A stretch of DNA of 64,000 nt from Dictyophora rubrovolvata (GCA_029959195.1 CP114125.1:1550001-1614000), one strand, 5' to 3'; shown: positions 11,414 to 23,506, numbered from the stretch's first letter. Notes: generated from the letters alone by a model not told the origin. Numbers and translations: made by a program.

Positions 11414-12492
11414 AGTTGGGTGACTCTGGGGGGGAGTGTAAGATTTAGCTCATATTATCTCGTTGTATAGTCTTACTTGATGTTGTGGAAACTGCTTGGG
11501 AAGTCTGGAGATCCAACAGCTCGCAGCTATAAACCGTAACATTCAATATTGTTGGTGGATAGAAATGTTTCATCATTACGATTGTCAACGCAAATTCCCG
11601 TGCTCATTCACACTTTGGCTATTTTCGGAAGGAATACCTATCACACTGGAACATCCTAGATGCAAACACATGTTAATCTCATGTACAGGATCATGATGGG
11701 ATGGGATGCCACAGTTTCTCCGCTCTTGGATTCTTGAATAGTAAGCAAATCATGATCACGATGTTTTTAGAAAGGTTTAAAAATAGCAAGATATGACTCA
11801 AAGAAACAATTATAATGCTGTCGATTAATTTCACCCCCAATTTTTCCTACAGCTGGTGAAGCTAATGAGTTCATTGGTTCCGTACATCGGACCGGGTCTG
11901 TAATGAATGGCCAATCAATGAAAACAGAGATAATGCGTCCGAAGCGTTGATTGCAAGATTTGAGACGAACAGTTGTAGAAACCTTAAAGAGTGTAAGCGG
12001 GTATGAGGGTCACTGTTCACAGAATTCCAAGACTCAATCAACTCAGACGACTAGTAAAAATACATGCAAGGTGTGTAACAAGATTGAGAAGGAAGAGAGA
12101 TACATGCATACATACACAAGAACTACAGATATTCATAGCCCGGAAGCAGGAAGGAAGGTCTGGAGATTGCCGAGGTGGAGTCTTTGTTTTCGCAGGTTTG
12201 GCTCACCTATTTCGCTTTGCTGCCCTAATAACAGTGGTCAATTTTCTGTCGAGCCACGCCACTCTTGGGAAATCGAGTGAATTGGGCAATGATGGTAGTA
12301 TATGACCTGGAATTCTTGGATGATACTGCACCTTAAAGTTACAAGGTGTGGCCTAAAGAAACATTTTACGTTGTCGGGTTATGCCGTAACTTGAACATTT
12401 AGGTCAGGTTCATCGGCCTCGTCGCGCGTCGAATCGGGCTAGGGTCATTGATATAGCGGGAGGGTATATATTGCGGAAAGGCCATAGATTGG
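11414..12492. other. Intergenic, nothing recognised
   Basis: No gene supported. Two overlapping plus-strand frames (11951-12305) cover the same bases in different phases and have no family signature. The right part is the 3' flank of the methyltransferase. Confidence 0.4.
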
Positions 12493-14499
12493 CTACTTCC
12501 ACATGGTGTATACGCGTATTACCCTCACAAGCTTATCAACATCGTATTTCTTCGCTAGTTCTTGGGCGATAGATTCGTGGCCGCCATCCCACGGGGATTC
12601 ACCTTGTTTAAGTTGACCCGCTGTGCTCACTGGGTGAATCGCCTCCTCATCAATTAGGGAATTTTTTCTCTCTTCTGATTCGTCATCAGAATCTTGATCA
12701 AAACCACACCGCGAAATGTTGAGATTCAGGCGGTCCGACATTGTTCTAAATAGGATATAATTAAGAGCGTAAGTAAGAAAAATCACAAGAAAAAAATAAA
12801 ACCTACCGTTCATAAGTCCACAACGATTCTTTCCATTTCGAAGTCATTTTTACCATCTTGGGGTGTTTACGCTCCTGGGACGTTGCGTCAACCTTAATTA
12901 TTGGAGAATAAACTGGGACTTTTACTCACTTTGTCTGTCCGAATGACAATCATCGTACACAGTACGTCTTGCATATTTTTTGTAGCATGTGCAAGGATTT
13001 CCTCATTTGTACAGGGAAGAGAACGATTGAGAGTAGGTAGAACCAGCCCAAGGGGTTGTGGCCTCGGCGGTAATGGCCGCTAATAAGATTTTTATGAGAT
13101 CTTCCTGGCAGCTGTGTATGACATGCGACAAAAATTACCTCTACGCCGCTGTTTTCTAAAGAAAGACTAGAATTAGAAGCAGAGCTCAATCGTACTCGAC
13201 TCATGATACGAGTCAAAGATTTTCCACCCTCATGTGAACCGACGCTACTCCGACCGGACCATCTTTTGCCAGTATTTTTCTTCTTGGGATATATGGGTCT
13301 TGTTTCAGAAGATATCCCGATAGGAATAACGTCCTGATGTACTGTCTGAAAATGTTTTTTCAACATCCCAACCATAAACTCATAAGTATCCAGAGGAAGT
13401 TGACGACGAAGCAAAAATTTGGCGAAATGACGTTCCAGCGCTTCGCATATGAACTTATCTTTCTCCGTCAGATTATTGTTCTCTGGATCTGTGAATGTTA
13501 CGAAATCGTCGTCAATGATTTCAACCAGCCCGGCCCGTGCGGTAACCCGGTGAACTTCACTCATAACCTCGTCCCACTGCAATGATCGGATGTAAGCAAA
13601 ATAAACATCTCGTACCAAAAAACCTCACCTTATTTTTGGGAATGCACCATTTTAGGTTTGCCATTCGAACCATGTTAAAAACTCCATCTAGAAACGGAAG
13701 TCGGTCCAGCAAAAAATTGAACGTCATAAATTTGATGTTATTCGCCAGACTAACACCGTATTCTTCAGCCAGCTCTGTTCGCGAAGGCCATAATTTCTGA
13801 AGGTCAATTCCGTAGAATTGCGTTTCCGTCCAACACTGGGCGGAGTCGATAATCCATGTGCCGTCTCCGCAGCCCAGATCGAGGACCCTCTTTGGATGTC
13901 TATTAGCGAATTGAAAGCGGTGGATGTTAGGCCAGCCGTAGTAAATCCTCTTTAAAAGCTTGTGTGAGTTACTATCGCTGAAAGAAAAAACGGTGTGTTA
14001 GATAAAAAAAAATTGACCGGTATTAAAATAAAATAGCGGACTTTGTAAATGTGATGCCGTCATATGGCAACGGGTATGGCACTAATTCCGCGGGATGAGT
14101 TCCGATACAATGGCCGTTGTTATCGATCAAAGGTCTCTTATAAAAGAAAGCCTTCCGCGCCAATTCCGCTTTCCTCAATCGCTCCTCAACCACGTCGTCC
14201 GGCTGATTTTGCAAAGAAGCCGGCTGACTATCAAAGAGGATGTCCTCCAACCATTTGTCGAACGTGTACTTCTTGAAATTAAGCCATGGTTTTTGGATTC
14301 GGAACGCGTGAGCGTCCTTGAGATACATTTCTTGACGCTCTGCAGCCCCCCGGTCGAAAATTATTGATTCCAAGGGTTCTGAATTCTGAGCTGGCGTGGA
14401 AGTTTTGGAAGCTGCTATAAAAGGACCCAGGGTTTTGTTTTCCCTGTTGGGCTTGATGACAGCAGCAGACTGCTGGTTTGAATCTCTCATAGTAAACAT
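12493..14499 (-). CDS. SAM-dependent methyltransferase, six exons
   Basis: Six exons give about 570 residues. Exon 2 contains the motif I glycine loop VLDLGCGDGTW after HRFQFANRHPKR, then FYGIDLQKLWP and a later NMVRMANLKWCIPKNK, matching the class I Rossmann methyltransferase fold seen in a large basidiomycete family distantly like LaeA/UMTA. Exon 3 continues WDEVMSEVHRVTARAGLVEI. Exon 4 reads NEEILAHATKNMQDVLCTMI, exon 5 KWKESLWTYER and the final exon ends LVRVIRVYTMWK. N-terminal and central parts are Ser-rich and probably disordered. Start ATG at 14499 (MFTMRDSNQQSAAV) is the first in frame. The first donor is GTCCGC, unusual but GT. No internal stop after splicing. The substrate is unknown. 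The gene looks functional. Confidence 0.85.
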
Positions 14500-15649
14500 G
14501 GTGGAGGAGGAGGGGGGATGTGGTGGGGGATTGAACGTTTGAGGCTTATAAGGTAGTGACAGGCAGAGGGTCGTCCCAACGAACCGCTTGTAATCTTAGT
14601 TGTCTGTCCACAATGCAAGTCTTCACCATTAATCGTTGAGCAAGGGGCTGTCCACGCTTCCCGTTCCGGACCAACAATCATGAAATATCGTTTCATTTGT
14701 CCTCGTCCAAGTCCTACTTTGTTTCACTGAGGACATCATCCTCGATCCTCGAAGAATCATTACGAAGCAAGAAGCGTATGATCCTGGTTGCTTGTGAGGG
14801 GAGGTGAGTCAATTGAAAACTATCGTACGGAATGAAATAAGAGTACAGTAATAATATTATCACAAGTATTAAACTTTGAAGAAAAAAGAGAACGAATGAG
14901 GAAATTTCCCGGTCAACTGCGATACCTAATTCCCCTTTTCATCTCTTCCAATGTGGGATTCGTCATGCGTGGAGGATCACCCTTTTTGAGCCTCCAAAGC
15001 TCCATTCTCTGGTTACTGCCGACCACATTACTAGCCAACTTCATCAATCCGTGACATTCCAAGCACTCATCCGAACAGAGCGCCTGTTACTGCCATACTG
15101 GACCGTTACGCATAACAGGTCGATAATTATCGGTAGCCGATTCATGTGCTCGATATATAATATCCGTCAAAGTCAAAATCCCAAACTCAGAATTACAGAG
15201 GGATGATTTCGTGTACTAACCATCTTGTTTATCGTCAACATGTCGATATATGCACTTTTCACTCATATATGAAGTAATAATGCCAATCAATCTTGCATTA
15301 CACATCGAGGAACATCGGGCGAAAAGAAAGCAGATCCATGATCATACACTTTATGGTCCAGACACGATGCATCTTAACTGAACGCCAAAATTTTGTTTGT
15401 TCTATTACGTGTTTAATGTTACATACATTATATATGACTGATCATTAATCGAAATAGTTGGATAATCCTTCCTAAAACCAATTTAAATGTTGCAGCCACA
15501 TGTGGTTGAGATTAGGAGGGATTAGATTCACGGGAAACACTTTGGCCGGGAATGCTACCTCTGGTAATATTTGCAGACTATATAGTCATACACAAGTTAG
15601 CTCAATAGAAACAACATGTGGATCAGTTTGAAATACTTAGGGAAAGCCA
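14500..15649. other. Intergenic with one Cys-rich terminal-exon-like patch
   Basis: Mostly no gene. On the minus strand 15088-14913 an open stretch after a splice-acceptor-like TAACAG reads CSDECLECHGLMKLASNVVG then ELWRLKKGDPPRMTNPTLEE and ends KRGIRYRS at a TGA (14915-14913). The four close cysteines or histidine (C-x3-C-x2-CH) and the coding-like composition suggest a last exon, but I cannot find the rest of the gene or name a family. Confidence 0.3.
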
Positions 15650-16610
15650 AGTTAATGCTGTTCGCATGGTTGATCTGCCAGGTAATCAGAAAAATAAGAT
15701 ATTGTGATCTGTAAGAAAAAGAGAACGACAAACCAGAATAGTTCCTTGGGTATCATATAGCTGAGCCCTCTTATAGTAAAACAAATATCCATCATCATGT
15801 TCGACATATTCACAACACTCATCATCATGCCCAAATAAAGACCAGAAGATATCACCATCTCCTGCTCCAGATTTTTCGATAGCAGAGAGGAAATTTTCCA
15901 AAGGATCTCCGCTGTTCTATTTATTGTGAGAATCTGGTAAAGCCTTGTAGATGTGAATAAAATGTACCAATTGTGTCCTACATTTGAGATAGAAGGTCAG
16001 TCATGATAACCATACTTCTGGGTAGCACTAACCAATCATGTTCTCCTGCTATGTAGTTTCTGCCTGCGGCTGTTACCAAGTCACGACCTCGAGTGTACTG
16101 TGTAATGTTTGGAGGATCTAGATTAACTTGAGGTGTTGTGTCGAAGAGGTCTTCAATTAGTAGTACACACAGAAATAATCCAAGCTGATTATTGGGGGTT
16201 CACATAAACATCTTCCAGATAATAATAAAGAAATACCACGACTTACAACATATCGACCTCTTTATTATCTAACATTCCCGATTCAGGGTCAATTCCATCT
16301 GGCATGAGAAACATGTATAAAATGTTGTGATATACGGACTTTGATCACATATTACTCACATGAGCCATCCACTAAGCTCAGCTATTAGTTTCCAAATGAG
16401 AAAAAAAACCAAAGTTCAGGCCCGAACTTACAGACTAAATGGTTGGGAGCTAGACTTTTTATCAATTGCACTACTTCTTTGGTCCAAGTGGGAGGGGCAG
16501 GTCCATCTCTGAAATAAGCAGCAGTGTTGCATACCAAAATCTTCCCCATTTGGTATTTAGGTTGTCTTTCCTAAAGCAGACATTCAAATTCCCCTTCCTG
16601 GATAAATGAC
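15650..16610 (-). pseudogene. Decayed GH5-like glycoside hydrolase
   Basis: Minus-strand fragments in order: DGPAPPTWTKEVVQLIKSLA then PNHLV (the helix before an active-site strand in fungal GH5 cellulase/mannanase proteins), MPDGIDPESGMLDNKEVDML, a stretch with PNITQYTRGRDLVTAAGRNY and AGEHDW, then ENFLSAIEKSGAGDGDIFWS, LFGHDDECCEYVEHDDGYLF and YYKRA. The last block matches the C-terminal WSLF.H.D..G.V.H.DGY signature of this family. The pieces sit in different frames with no clean splice set, and the N-terminal half is absent, so I call a relic. The assignment to GH5 is by remembered motifs, not alignment. Confidence 0.55.
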
Positions 16611-16689
16611 TTCCAACTACCCAAATTCCTCCATTCAGAAATAATAAAATGTTCAAATTTCATCTATCGTCCTCTCTTTCCCTCAAAAA

Positions 16690-17242
16690 TCCTACTTCTC
16701 CCTCTATTCTCTAAGAACCATCCTCAGAAGAAGATGTCACTCCTCTGTTATTTCATTATACTCATGATAGTCCCCGCACTCACGATTTGGATATCGAGAC
16801 AACTTTATTCACTTATTACTCGCCTACTCCAATCCTCGAACTTGATCCCATGACTCTCCTCCCTGTTTACTCGCCCAAGATTCCCTGAGATATCTATAAG
16901 TGTCAAAGTTCAGATATCGTACACCCCTTCATGGCCTTCAGAAGAGAAGTTTATGTTGAATGAGAATTAAGATGGTTTACAGTCACACATGTTTATTCTA
17001 CTCGAGCATCAGCCTTACAAGATTCATATTGTGTTTGGTTAATGACACAAGTTGGATTAGGATATGTGATAATGGTCCTCGATGTTCTAAGTTGGTGGAT
17101 CTTATCAACATGTAATCACCAACCGGTCTTAGGATTTTATTGTTCAGCAAATCCTATTCCCAAAGGGTCTAAAGCATCTTTCAATAATCCTTCATCCCCT
17201 CATTCTCCGACTTCATCTGATCTAACCATACGACCTCCCTAA
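16690..17242 (+). pseudogene. Unknown family gene A1 (decayed copy of A2)
   Basis: A homologue of the gene at 42470-43069. Matching blocks: SPRTHDLDIETTLFTYYS here versus SPRTYDLDLHTTLYIYSS there; QSSDIVHP versus RSSDLVHP; WFTVTHVYSTRASALQDSYC versus WFTIINVYSTPESAVKDSYR; and MVLDVLSWW versus LVLDVPSHW. The reading frame contains at least two stop codons (one TGA within VYVE-stop-ELRWF) and lacks a convincing start, so this copy is broken. It is followed 187 bp downstream by B1 on the same strand, reproducing the A-B order of the second locus. Function unknown. Confidence 0.7.
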
Positions 17243-17428
17243 TATCAACAAACCCTTCGCACACTTCGACAAGTCTGTTCTAGTTTCCTGGAACAAGCTT
17301 GAACAGTTTTGGAGTATAATAAAGAACAAATAAAACAAATACGGACATATTTTCTTTTGTTCTCTAGTTTCTTCCTGATTTGGAGCTTAAAAATTTAATT
17401 TCATCCTTTCTTATCCTCCCCTCCCATC

Positions 17429-17965
17429 ATGAGTTCTGTGCTACCTCTTGGTTATGAATCGCTTGCCCCTACTTCTTTCCTTCCTTATCCTTATTATCCT
17501 TTTACCGGGATAACTTCTGACAAATAATATGCTAATTTCGTATTGACAATATGGATCTACCGCATCTCTGACACAAACATTGAGGTAGATGAAAGTACAT
17601 TATAGCTGCCTTCTCTGGTCCCTATCCAGGAATACCAGGTACCCTACAAGAAACTGGAATTCCCCGAGAATCCAAAAATGAACGAAACAATCTATATCAA
17701 TATACTGGCATGTTCATATGAATTGGTTTGGATTTGCCAGTTTCTTCATAGTGAACAATCTGTTTGGCGGTTTGTATTCCATTGACCACTTTTATATCAT
17801 GATGAATTCCTTTTCATAGATGTGCCCACAAATGCAATCAACAATCACCCTGCCCCTGCCTATTGTCCACTAGAGGTCGATACGTCCCAACCGCTTCCCA
17901 AGTATCTCAAACATAGACCTCTAGTTCTGTATGATTGGAGCCCTTTAACAAGAGTTCAACAATGA
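17429..17965 (+). pseudogene. Unknown family gene B1 (decayed copy of B2)
   Basis: From ATG 17429 (MSSVLPLGYESLAPTSFLPY) the frame runs 178 codons to TGA 17963-17965, almost the same length as B2 (180 residues at 41789-42331), but has three internal stops and no frameshift. Matching blocks: EYQVPYKKLEFP versus EITIPYDDLEIG, SYELVWICQFLHSEQSVWRF versus SYEFVEFLSTNRQEESIWRL, and DEFLFIDVPTNAI versus TQFLFIDAPLSAI. The retained length and phase suggest decay by point changes. A and B are also similar to each other. No known domain is recognised. Confidence 0.7.
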
Positions 17966-18278
17966 AACACACATATACATATGGCAGTGGCAAATGCACA
18001 TTGTTTCCGAGGTTAGAGGAAGAGAATGGAAATTGATCTTGAGGCTGTGTAGCACTTATCAATGGTGATGTCTATTTTTGGGATAATTAGTAAGGATATT
18101 ATCTCCTAATTTCATCATTCCATCCTCTTTTGCCTTTTTGATCCTAATTCTCTTTGATTGTATCATGCTATTCGTTCTTTTTGTCATCTCTTTAAATCCA
18201 TTTGTTTTTCCCTCTATGTAGTTGTATAGCTTCACTGACTCATCTATTCCCCTATTTATCCATCTGATTCTTTATTTC
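17966..18278. other. Short intergenic, nothing recognised
   Basis: Flank between gene relic B1 and the first solo LTR. AT-rich; no coding sequence or repeat recognised. Confidence 0.4.
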
Positions 18279-19285
18279 TGTTACATGCTGGAACGTATAT
18301 ATGAAGTCTGGCAAGGTTAGTGCAAGAGGTAAACAGTAGGCTTCAACTTGCTCTTGAGTTGTGCCCTCACTGTGCATGTCCATTAACTTCAAGTTGCGTG
18401 GTCACGACGTCTGATGCGTGGAGTGCATGGTTCAGATGATGCGTTACGATGTTGGAAGACGTCATTGCGTGGGCAATGGGGAATGTGTGATATGACCACG
18501 TCACACAATAAATGCAAGAGTTTTGACGACATCTACAACGTCATTCTGATATGCACCACTCAGGAGTACACAGAGATCCAGGGAACCAGTGTTTATATGT
18601 GTTGAGGGAAAATAAGGGATTTTTAGATAGATAGAGAGAATTGTATAATATAATTCATGGATAGAAGATATATTTCTTAAGGCTCAACTGAGGGAAAAGT
18701 TGCAAAAAAAATGGGGGGAAACTCTCTCTCTGATGATATTTTTGTTTAACTATTGGTTATTATATACATGGTTTATGAGTAAGCAGGAACAAGGGACTTA
18801 AGTGTCTAATAAGTATGAAGGAAAGGCGAGAAACTGCACTCAATACGAATCAAATACTAATTGCAATATAGTCAAATGCTGACCAAACGCGCCATTGCTA
18901 ATTAGTCTATTTCCACGTGATCTCCGTGTAAGCCGTTCCAGTCCTCAACAATCCCAAACGTCGGGATAAAGGTTTAAGATTTTGAGATGAAACATCGGTG
19001 GCATCTGCAATGCCACCCATGATGAAGCGAGAGATTAAGAAGAAGAGAAGGTGTTTCAAAGAAGCTCGGTGTAACAAGTAACAAGGCGAAACTTCTATTG
19101 ATATCAGAATGGAAAAGTAGATACATTAAATTGATCCTTTTATAGAAATGAAATGTGATGACCAATATGGAAAAGGATGATGCAGACAAGTTTGGAACTA
19201 GCAACTTTGGGAAGTTGCCCAATAGGGAACAAGTGGAGTTTTGAGAAGTTAAGTGAGGTTATATATGCACTAAGCGGGCATAACA
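18279..19285 (-). mobile_element. Solo LTR, family 4, interrupted by a family 3 LTR
   Basis: A TG...CA-bounded LTR fossil in reverse orientation, flanked by a perfect 5 bp target duplication ATTTC (18274-18278 and 19286-19290). Its sequence is about 602 bp once the nested LTR (18546-18950) is subtracted. A second copy in forward orientation at 43561-44170 shows the uninterrupted form. No internal gag-pol region accompanies it. The hydrophobic open frame readable inside (FHFYKRINLMYLLFHSDINR) is a by-product of the repeat and appears in both copies. Confidence 0.8.
18546..18950 (-). mobile_element. Solo LTR, family 3, nested in family 4 LTR
   Basis: A 405 bp TG...CA LTR fossil in reverse orientation with a 4 bp target duplication carrying one mismatch (ATTC / ATCC). 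The copy at 37781-38185 is also 405 bp and matches over its full length. Comparison with the intact family 4 copy at 43.8 kb shows that this segment is absent there, which acts as a natural empty site and dates this insertion after the family 4 LTR. Confidence 0.8.
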
Positions 19286-19417
19286 ATTTCCTTCTTTCCT
19301 TTACAAATCTGGCATACAATTACTAATTGTATTGCCACCCAAACTCCAAAAATATTTCTTTTTGTTCTAAATGGTATAAATACTGCATGTAAATACATGT
19401 AACAGCAGCAATCTACC

Positions 19418-19585
19418 TGTCAGGGTATGCTAGCGTCATCCCCTTATTTTCCTACATTTATCTTCGGTTCTGGTCTATTTTATTTATTTCCATATTTCTC
19501 GTATTCTATCCCATCTCTTGTGTTTCCCTCTCCTTCCGTATTCCCATTTTCCCTTCAATGGGTGCTGAGCACCCGTTCTCATCAG
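19418..19585 (-). mobile_element. Family 1 LTR fragment
   Basis: A partial reverse-oriented family 1 LTR beginning TGTCAGGGTATGCTAGCG and abruptly joined at 19586 to a second, forward-oriented family 1 LTR. No target duplication matches across the composite, so a rearrangement is likely. Confidence 0.7.
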
Positions 19586-19991
19586 TGTCAGGGCTACTCT
19601 CTCAGACTAGAGGGAGGGGATCCTAAGAGATTGTATTTTGGGAAAAATACTAACTCACCTAGAGGGAGGGGATCCTAAGAGAACAAACTTAGGGATCCCT
19701 CCTCTAGGGCTACTAACTATATACTATGAAAAACAGCGATGGTTATACGTGGCCTTCGGTTCATGGACTGGGCGCAGATATGCGCCAGTCCCGGACTTTT
19801 AGCCAGGGCCTAGGCCATGGCACTGATGGGAATGGGCGCTCAGTGCCCATTGAAGAGAAGAATGGGACTACAGAAAGAAAGGGGAAGACAAGGAGTGGGA
19901 TAAAATACGAGAAATGTGGAAATAAATAAAATAGATAGGAACCAAAGATAAACGGAAGAAATGAAAGGGACAATGCTAGCGTACCCTGACA
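19586..19991 (+). mobile_element. Solo LTR, family 1
   Basis: A 406 bp LTR fossil bounded by TGTCAGGGCTACTC and CTAGCGTACCCTGACA. The ends are imperfect inverted repeats, as usual for LTRs. It carries an internal tandem of the motif CCTAGAGGGAGGGGATCCTA and a hairpin (GGGCGCTCAGTGCCC). Flanking 5-mers do not match because of the adjoining fragment. Confidence 0.75.
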
Positions 19992-20070
19992 GAAACAATT
20001 GTGAATATAAGAGTAAAAAAGGCAGGAAGGGGAGCATTAGCCGGAGAAGGAAGAAAAGACTGAAAAAAAT

Positions 20071-20141
20071 GTGGGGCAGAGGGGGAGTCAAACCAACAGC
20101 ACAATATCCAGGTGGGATATGCTGTACCACTCAGACACAAC
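20071..20141 (-). tRNA. tRNA-like sequence, probable pseudogene or SINE head
   Basis: Minus strand reads GTTGTGTCTGAGTGGTACAG, then an ATATC / GATAT stem with 7-base loop CCACCTG, then GGTTTGACTCCCCCTC. This gives an A-box-like TGTCTGAGTGG, an anticodon arm (anticodon ACC if read literally, glycine) and a B-box-like GGTTTGACTCC in tRNA order and spacing, followed by a T-run 9 bp later, a possible Pol III terminator. The C at position 33 and weak acceptor pairing argue against a working tRNA. Confidence 0.4.
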
Positions 20142-20246
20142 ATACTTTACATACTTGCTCCTATCAATTGTATTATAATGCACTCACACTGTTGGAACTT
20201 TGAAGGCCCCATGTGATATATTCATTCATATTTTCCTATTCTCAAC

Positions 20247-20606
20247 TGTTAGGGCAACTCAGGGCACACACCTAGAGGAGGGAAGACCTAAGATCTATTC
20301 ATGGGAGGTAACTAGCTACTCACCTAGAGGAGGGAAAATCTAAGAGAAAAAGCTTAGGGATCCTCCTCTAGGGAAAATGACTATATATCTATGAGTAAAG
20401 GCACTTGGTTGATCCCCATGGGATCCACGGTGATAAACAACGAAAACGAGAATTCAGTTGAAGACCGAATTTGAGAGAACGAGTTGAAAATGAGAAATGG
20501 TCAGAAATATGAGAAAGTGAGAAAGGACAGAATAAACACAGAAAGAGTATGAATATAGGAGAACGGAAAATGGGAAAACAGAAAGTGTCGCTAGCATACT
20601 GTGACA
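20247..20606 (+). mobile_element. Solo LTR, family 1, diverged
   Basis: A 360 bp LTR fossil, TGTTAGGGCAACTC to GCTAGCATACTGTGACA, with a perfect 5 bp target duplication TCAAC (20242-20246 and 20607-20611). More diverged from the other family 1 copies, so probably older. Confidence 0.75.
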
Positions 20607-20686
20607 TCAACCTCAGAAAACAAATCAATATATCAGTTACTTTTTTTGAAATGATGTCTAGCCAGTGCTTTCACAATCTGTGGCAG

Positions 20687-21333
20687 TGTTATGTATGGCG
20701 GCCCGAGGTTATTCCGGATAGTTCCGAAGAAGTCCAGGCCGCTGGGTATGACAGGAGACGGAGTACTGAAGTACAGGGTGAGGGACTTGGCTTCAACTTA
20801 TATGTTGCGCCCACTCGCCCAGCTTATGATATCCCTTGATTTTGAAATATGAGGAAGTACGCAAGTACATACAAGTCTGATGATATGTGATACAATGACA
20901 GAGTATAAGTCCATGTTGTCAAAGATGACATGAACAACAAGTACAAGTTGACCTGAATGTTAAGTCCAAGCCAACTATGCAATACAGATTAAGAGTACGA
21001 GATGGACTAGAGATGAGAGAATAACTGATTATATTCAGACTGAGGATCCACAGCTGGGGAACTGGGGTTTAAATACAGGAAGGAGCAGAACTACAGAAAT
21101 GGGGATAATAATAAATAAGGAAAGGTGGAAACTGACTAGTGCGAGCCAAGATGATGATAATATAATCTAGGTACCTTGTTACTAAGTGCACGGGACAGAA
21201 TTCCCCATAAGGAAATTCTGTGATATGGAGTACAGACAAGAACATGGAGTGTGGAGTTGGGGGAGTGAGACGGAATAGAGTACAGAGTTCAGATATGTCT
21301 GTATTTGGACTATGGGGCACGTGGGGCATGACA
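20687..21333 (-). mobile_element. Solo LTR, family 2
   Basis: A 647 bp LTR fossil in reverse orientation (TGTTATGTATGGCGG to GGGGCATGACA) with a perfect 5 bp target duplication GGCAG (20682-20686 and 21334-21338). Matches the forward copy at 24032-24688 over its length. Confidence 0.8.
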
Positions 21334-21599
21334 GGCAGCATGAAATGTTTGGTACAGGCCTGTTCAGACAATCTTAATCATGACTCATCGACATCATAGG
21401 GCTTTGTATCACGGGTTTGTCTCCCTGTTATGTCACTTTTCTGTGACTTTTCAGTCACATTAGTTTTTTTTTCAGCTAAAAAACCATTGTTATCGAGTGG
21501 ATCCTATTGGTTTGTGATGCTCTAGTTCTCCCGCTTAATTATTTTTCTAAGTTCAGATTTGTATATTTAGAACGTTGCCTATTTATAACAATTTTTTAG

Positions 21600-22970
21600 G
21601 TTACTGGGGTCCTCCATCCCAAACAGGCAATTGATCTCATTTCACTAAGCAGGATCGGACCAATCGACTGAACACTGCTCGAGAAAGCCTTCACTAATAT
21701 TGGCTTTACAAGGACCAACGCGGACCACTCTATTTTTACCCAATCAAATGATCTCGGCATCACCATCATCGCCATCCATATTGATGATATGGCAATTGCC
21801 GCATCAGCCATTCATTTGATATCACAGATGAAAAAGGAAATTTCGTCACATTTCAAAATCACAGACTTAGGTGAATTAAAGCAGATAGTTAGACTGGAGA
21901 TACACTGGGACAGGGGGAGAAAAAGTATTTTTCTTTCTCAAAAACAATTTATTAACAAAATTATCAAGAGGATGGGTCTACAAGACACAAACCCATCTCC
22001 TACTCTGGTAGACACTCACTCCAAACTCCAACTGATGGACCCTGCACTCGACCCAGAAATCGAGCCACATCAATATCAAATGGCTATAGGATCACTTATG
22101 TACACATCACTAGACACATGGCCTGACATTACCTATGTGGTACAGCACCTCAGCCAATTTTCATCATGGCCCTCCAAAGCTCATTGGACAGCCATCAAAC
22201 GTGTTTTCCGGTACCTTAAAGGCACATTAAACACCGGAATTACTCTTGGATCGACCAATCAGCTCACACTAGAAGGTTTTTGCAATGCTGATTGGGGTGC
22301 AAATTTAGTGGACCGGCACTCTGTTACCGGCTATATTTTTAGATTAGGCAGACCAATCAGCTAGTCATCAAAGAAACAGCCAACTATCACTTTATCAAGC
22401 ATGGAGGCTGAATACATGGCTATTGGCCATGTAACCCGCGAAGCCATTTGGCTTACATAGGTCACTAATTTCCGAATTAGGTTTATCTATCGCAGAACCA
22501 ACGGAAATCAATGTAGATAATCAAGTCATGATTTCATTTGCTAATGACAAGACACTTCACTCGCGCACCAAACACATCGACATCCAGCATCATTTCTGCC
22601 AAGAGAAAGTTAATTCAGGTGAAATTCAAACCAATTATATTTCAACAAATGAAAACACCACTAACTTATTCACCAAGCTGATGAATGCGCTGAGGCACGC
22701 CGACTTATGCAAACTTGCTGGCATGCTCTTGTCAAGGGGGAGTGTTGGTATCGGAGTCGCCAGCTAACAGTCAAATTAATATTGCATCGTCGATGATGAC
22801 ATATTAGTTAAGTCTTAGTAAAATATTATGAATCCCAGTAGTTAGTTTTCACCTTTTCATATTTATAATTTTGTATATAAAGCTCTATATTTCGAGCACT
22901 AAATAACAAGTTCTATCTAAACCATAACTGCTAGTTGTGACACCATGTACAGTAATGGCCTATGACTTTA
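21600..22970 (+). mobile_element. Copia-type LTR retrotransposon fossil, 3' part
   Basis: Ty1/copia pol remnant covering the end of reverse transcriptase (an IHIDDM form of the catalytic box, then LGELKQIV), the connection (VFRYLKGTLNTG) and RNase H (SSMEAEYMA; TKHIDIQHHF). A polypurine tract (AAGGGGGA) precedes TGTTGGTATCGG at 22743, the start of its 3' LTR, which runs to about 22970. The element is broken with several breaks and lacks gag, protease and integrase. It is clearly different from the copia element at 48-52.8 kb and looks old. Confidence 0.8.
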
Positions 22971-23099
22971 TACATTGCTCTCACAGTCACTTTTTCTCTT
23001 ACAGTGCTAACATGGAGTGGATCATGTTTGAGGTCATGTTCTCTTCAAATATGTGGATGGCTTCGAATGGTTACATAACCCCCAGCCTGATGACCTGAT

Positions 23100-23506
23100 T
23101 GTCAGGGCTACTCACTCAGACTAGAGGGAGGGGATCCTAAGTAAAATATATTTGGTAGAAATACTAACTCACCTAGAGGGAGGGGATCCTAAGAGAGCAA
23201 ACTTAGGGATCCCTCCTCTAGGGCTACTAACTATATACTATGAAAAAACGGCGAAGGCCATACACGGCCTTCGGTTCATGGACTGGGCACGGATACGTGC
23301 CGGTCCCGGACTTTTAGCCAGGGCCTAGGCCATGGCTCTGATGGGAACGGGCACTCAGCGCCCATTGGAGGGAAAGAAGGGAATACGGAAGGAAGGGGGA
23401 ATGCAGGAAATGGGATAAAATACGAGAAATAAGGAAATGAATAAGATAAACCAGAACCGAAGATAAACAAAGGAAAATAAGGGGATGACGCTAGTGTACC
23501 CTGACA
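23100..23506 (+). mobile_element. Solo LTR, family 1
   Basis: A 407 bp LTR fossil from TGTCAGGGCTACTC to GTGTACCCTGACA with a perfect 5 bp target duplication CTGAT (23095-23099 and 23507-23511). Confidence 0.82.

Noticed and set aside
19586-19991. Family 1 units as MITEs with terminal inverted repeats TGTCAGGG/CCCTGACA
   Set aside because: TG...CA ends, ~405 bp length and consistent 5 bp target duplications fit solo LTRs better; LTR ends are commonly short inverted repeats.
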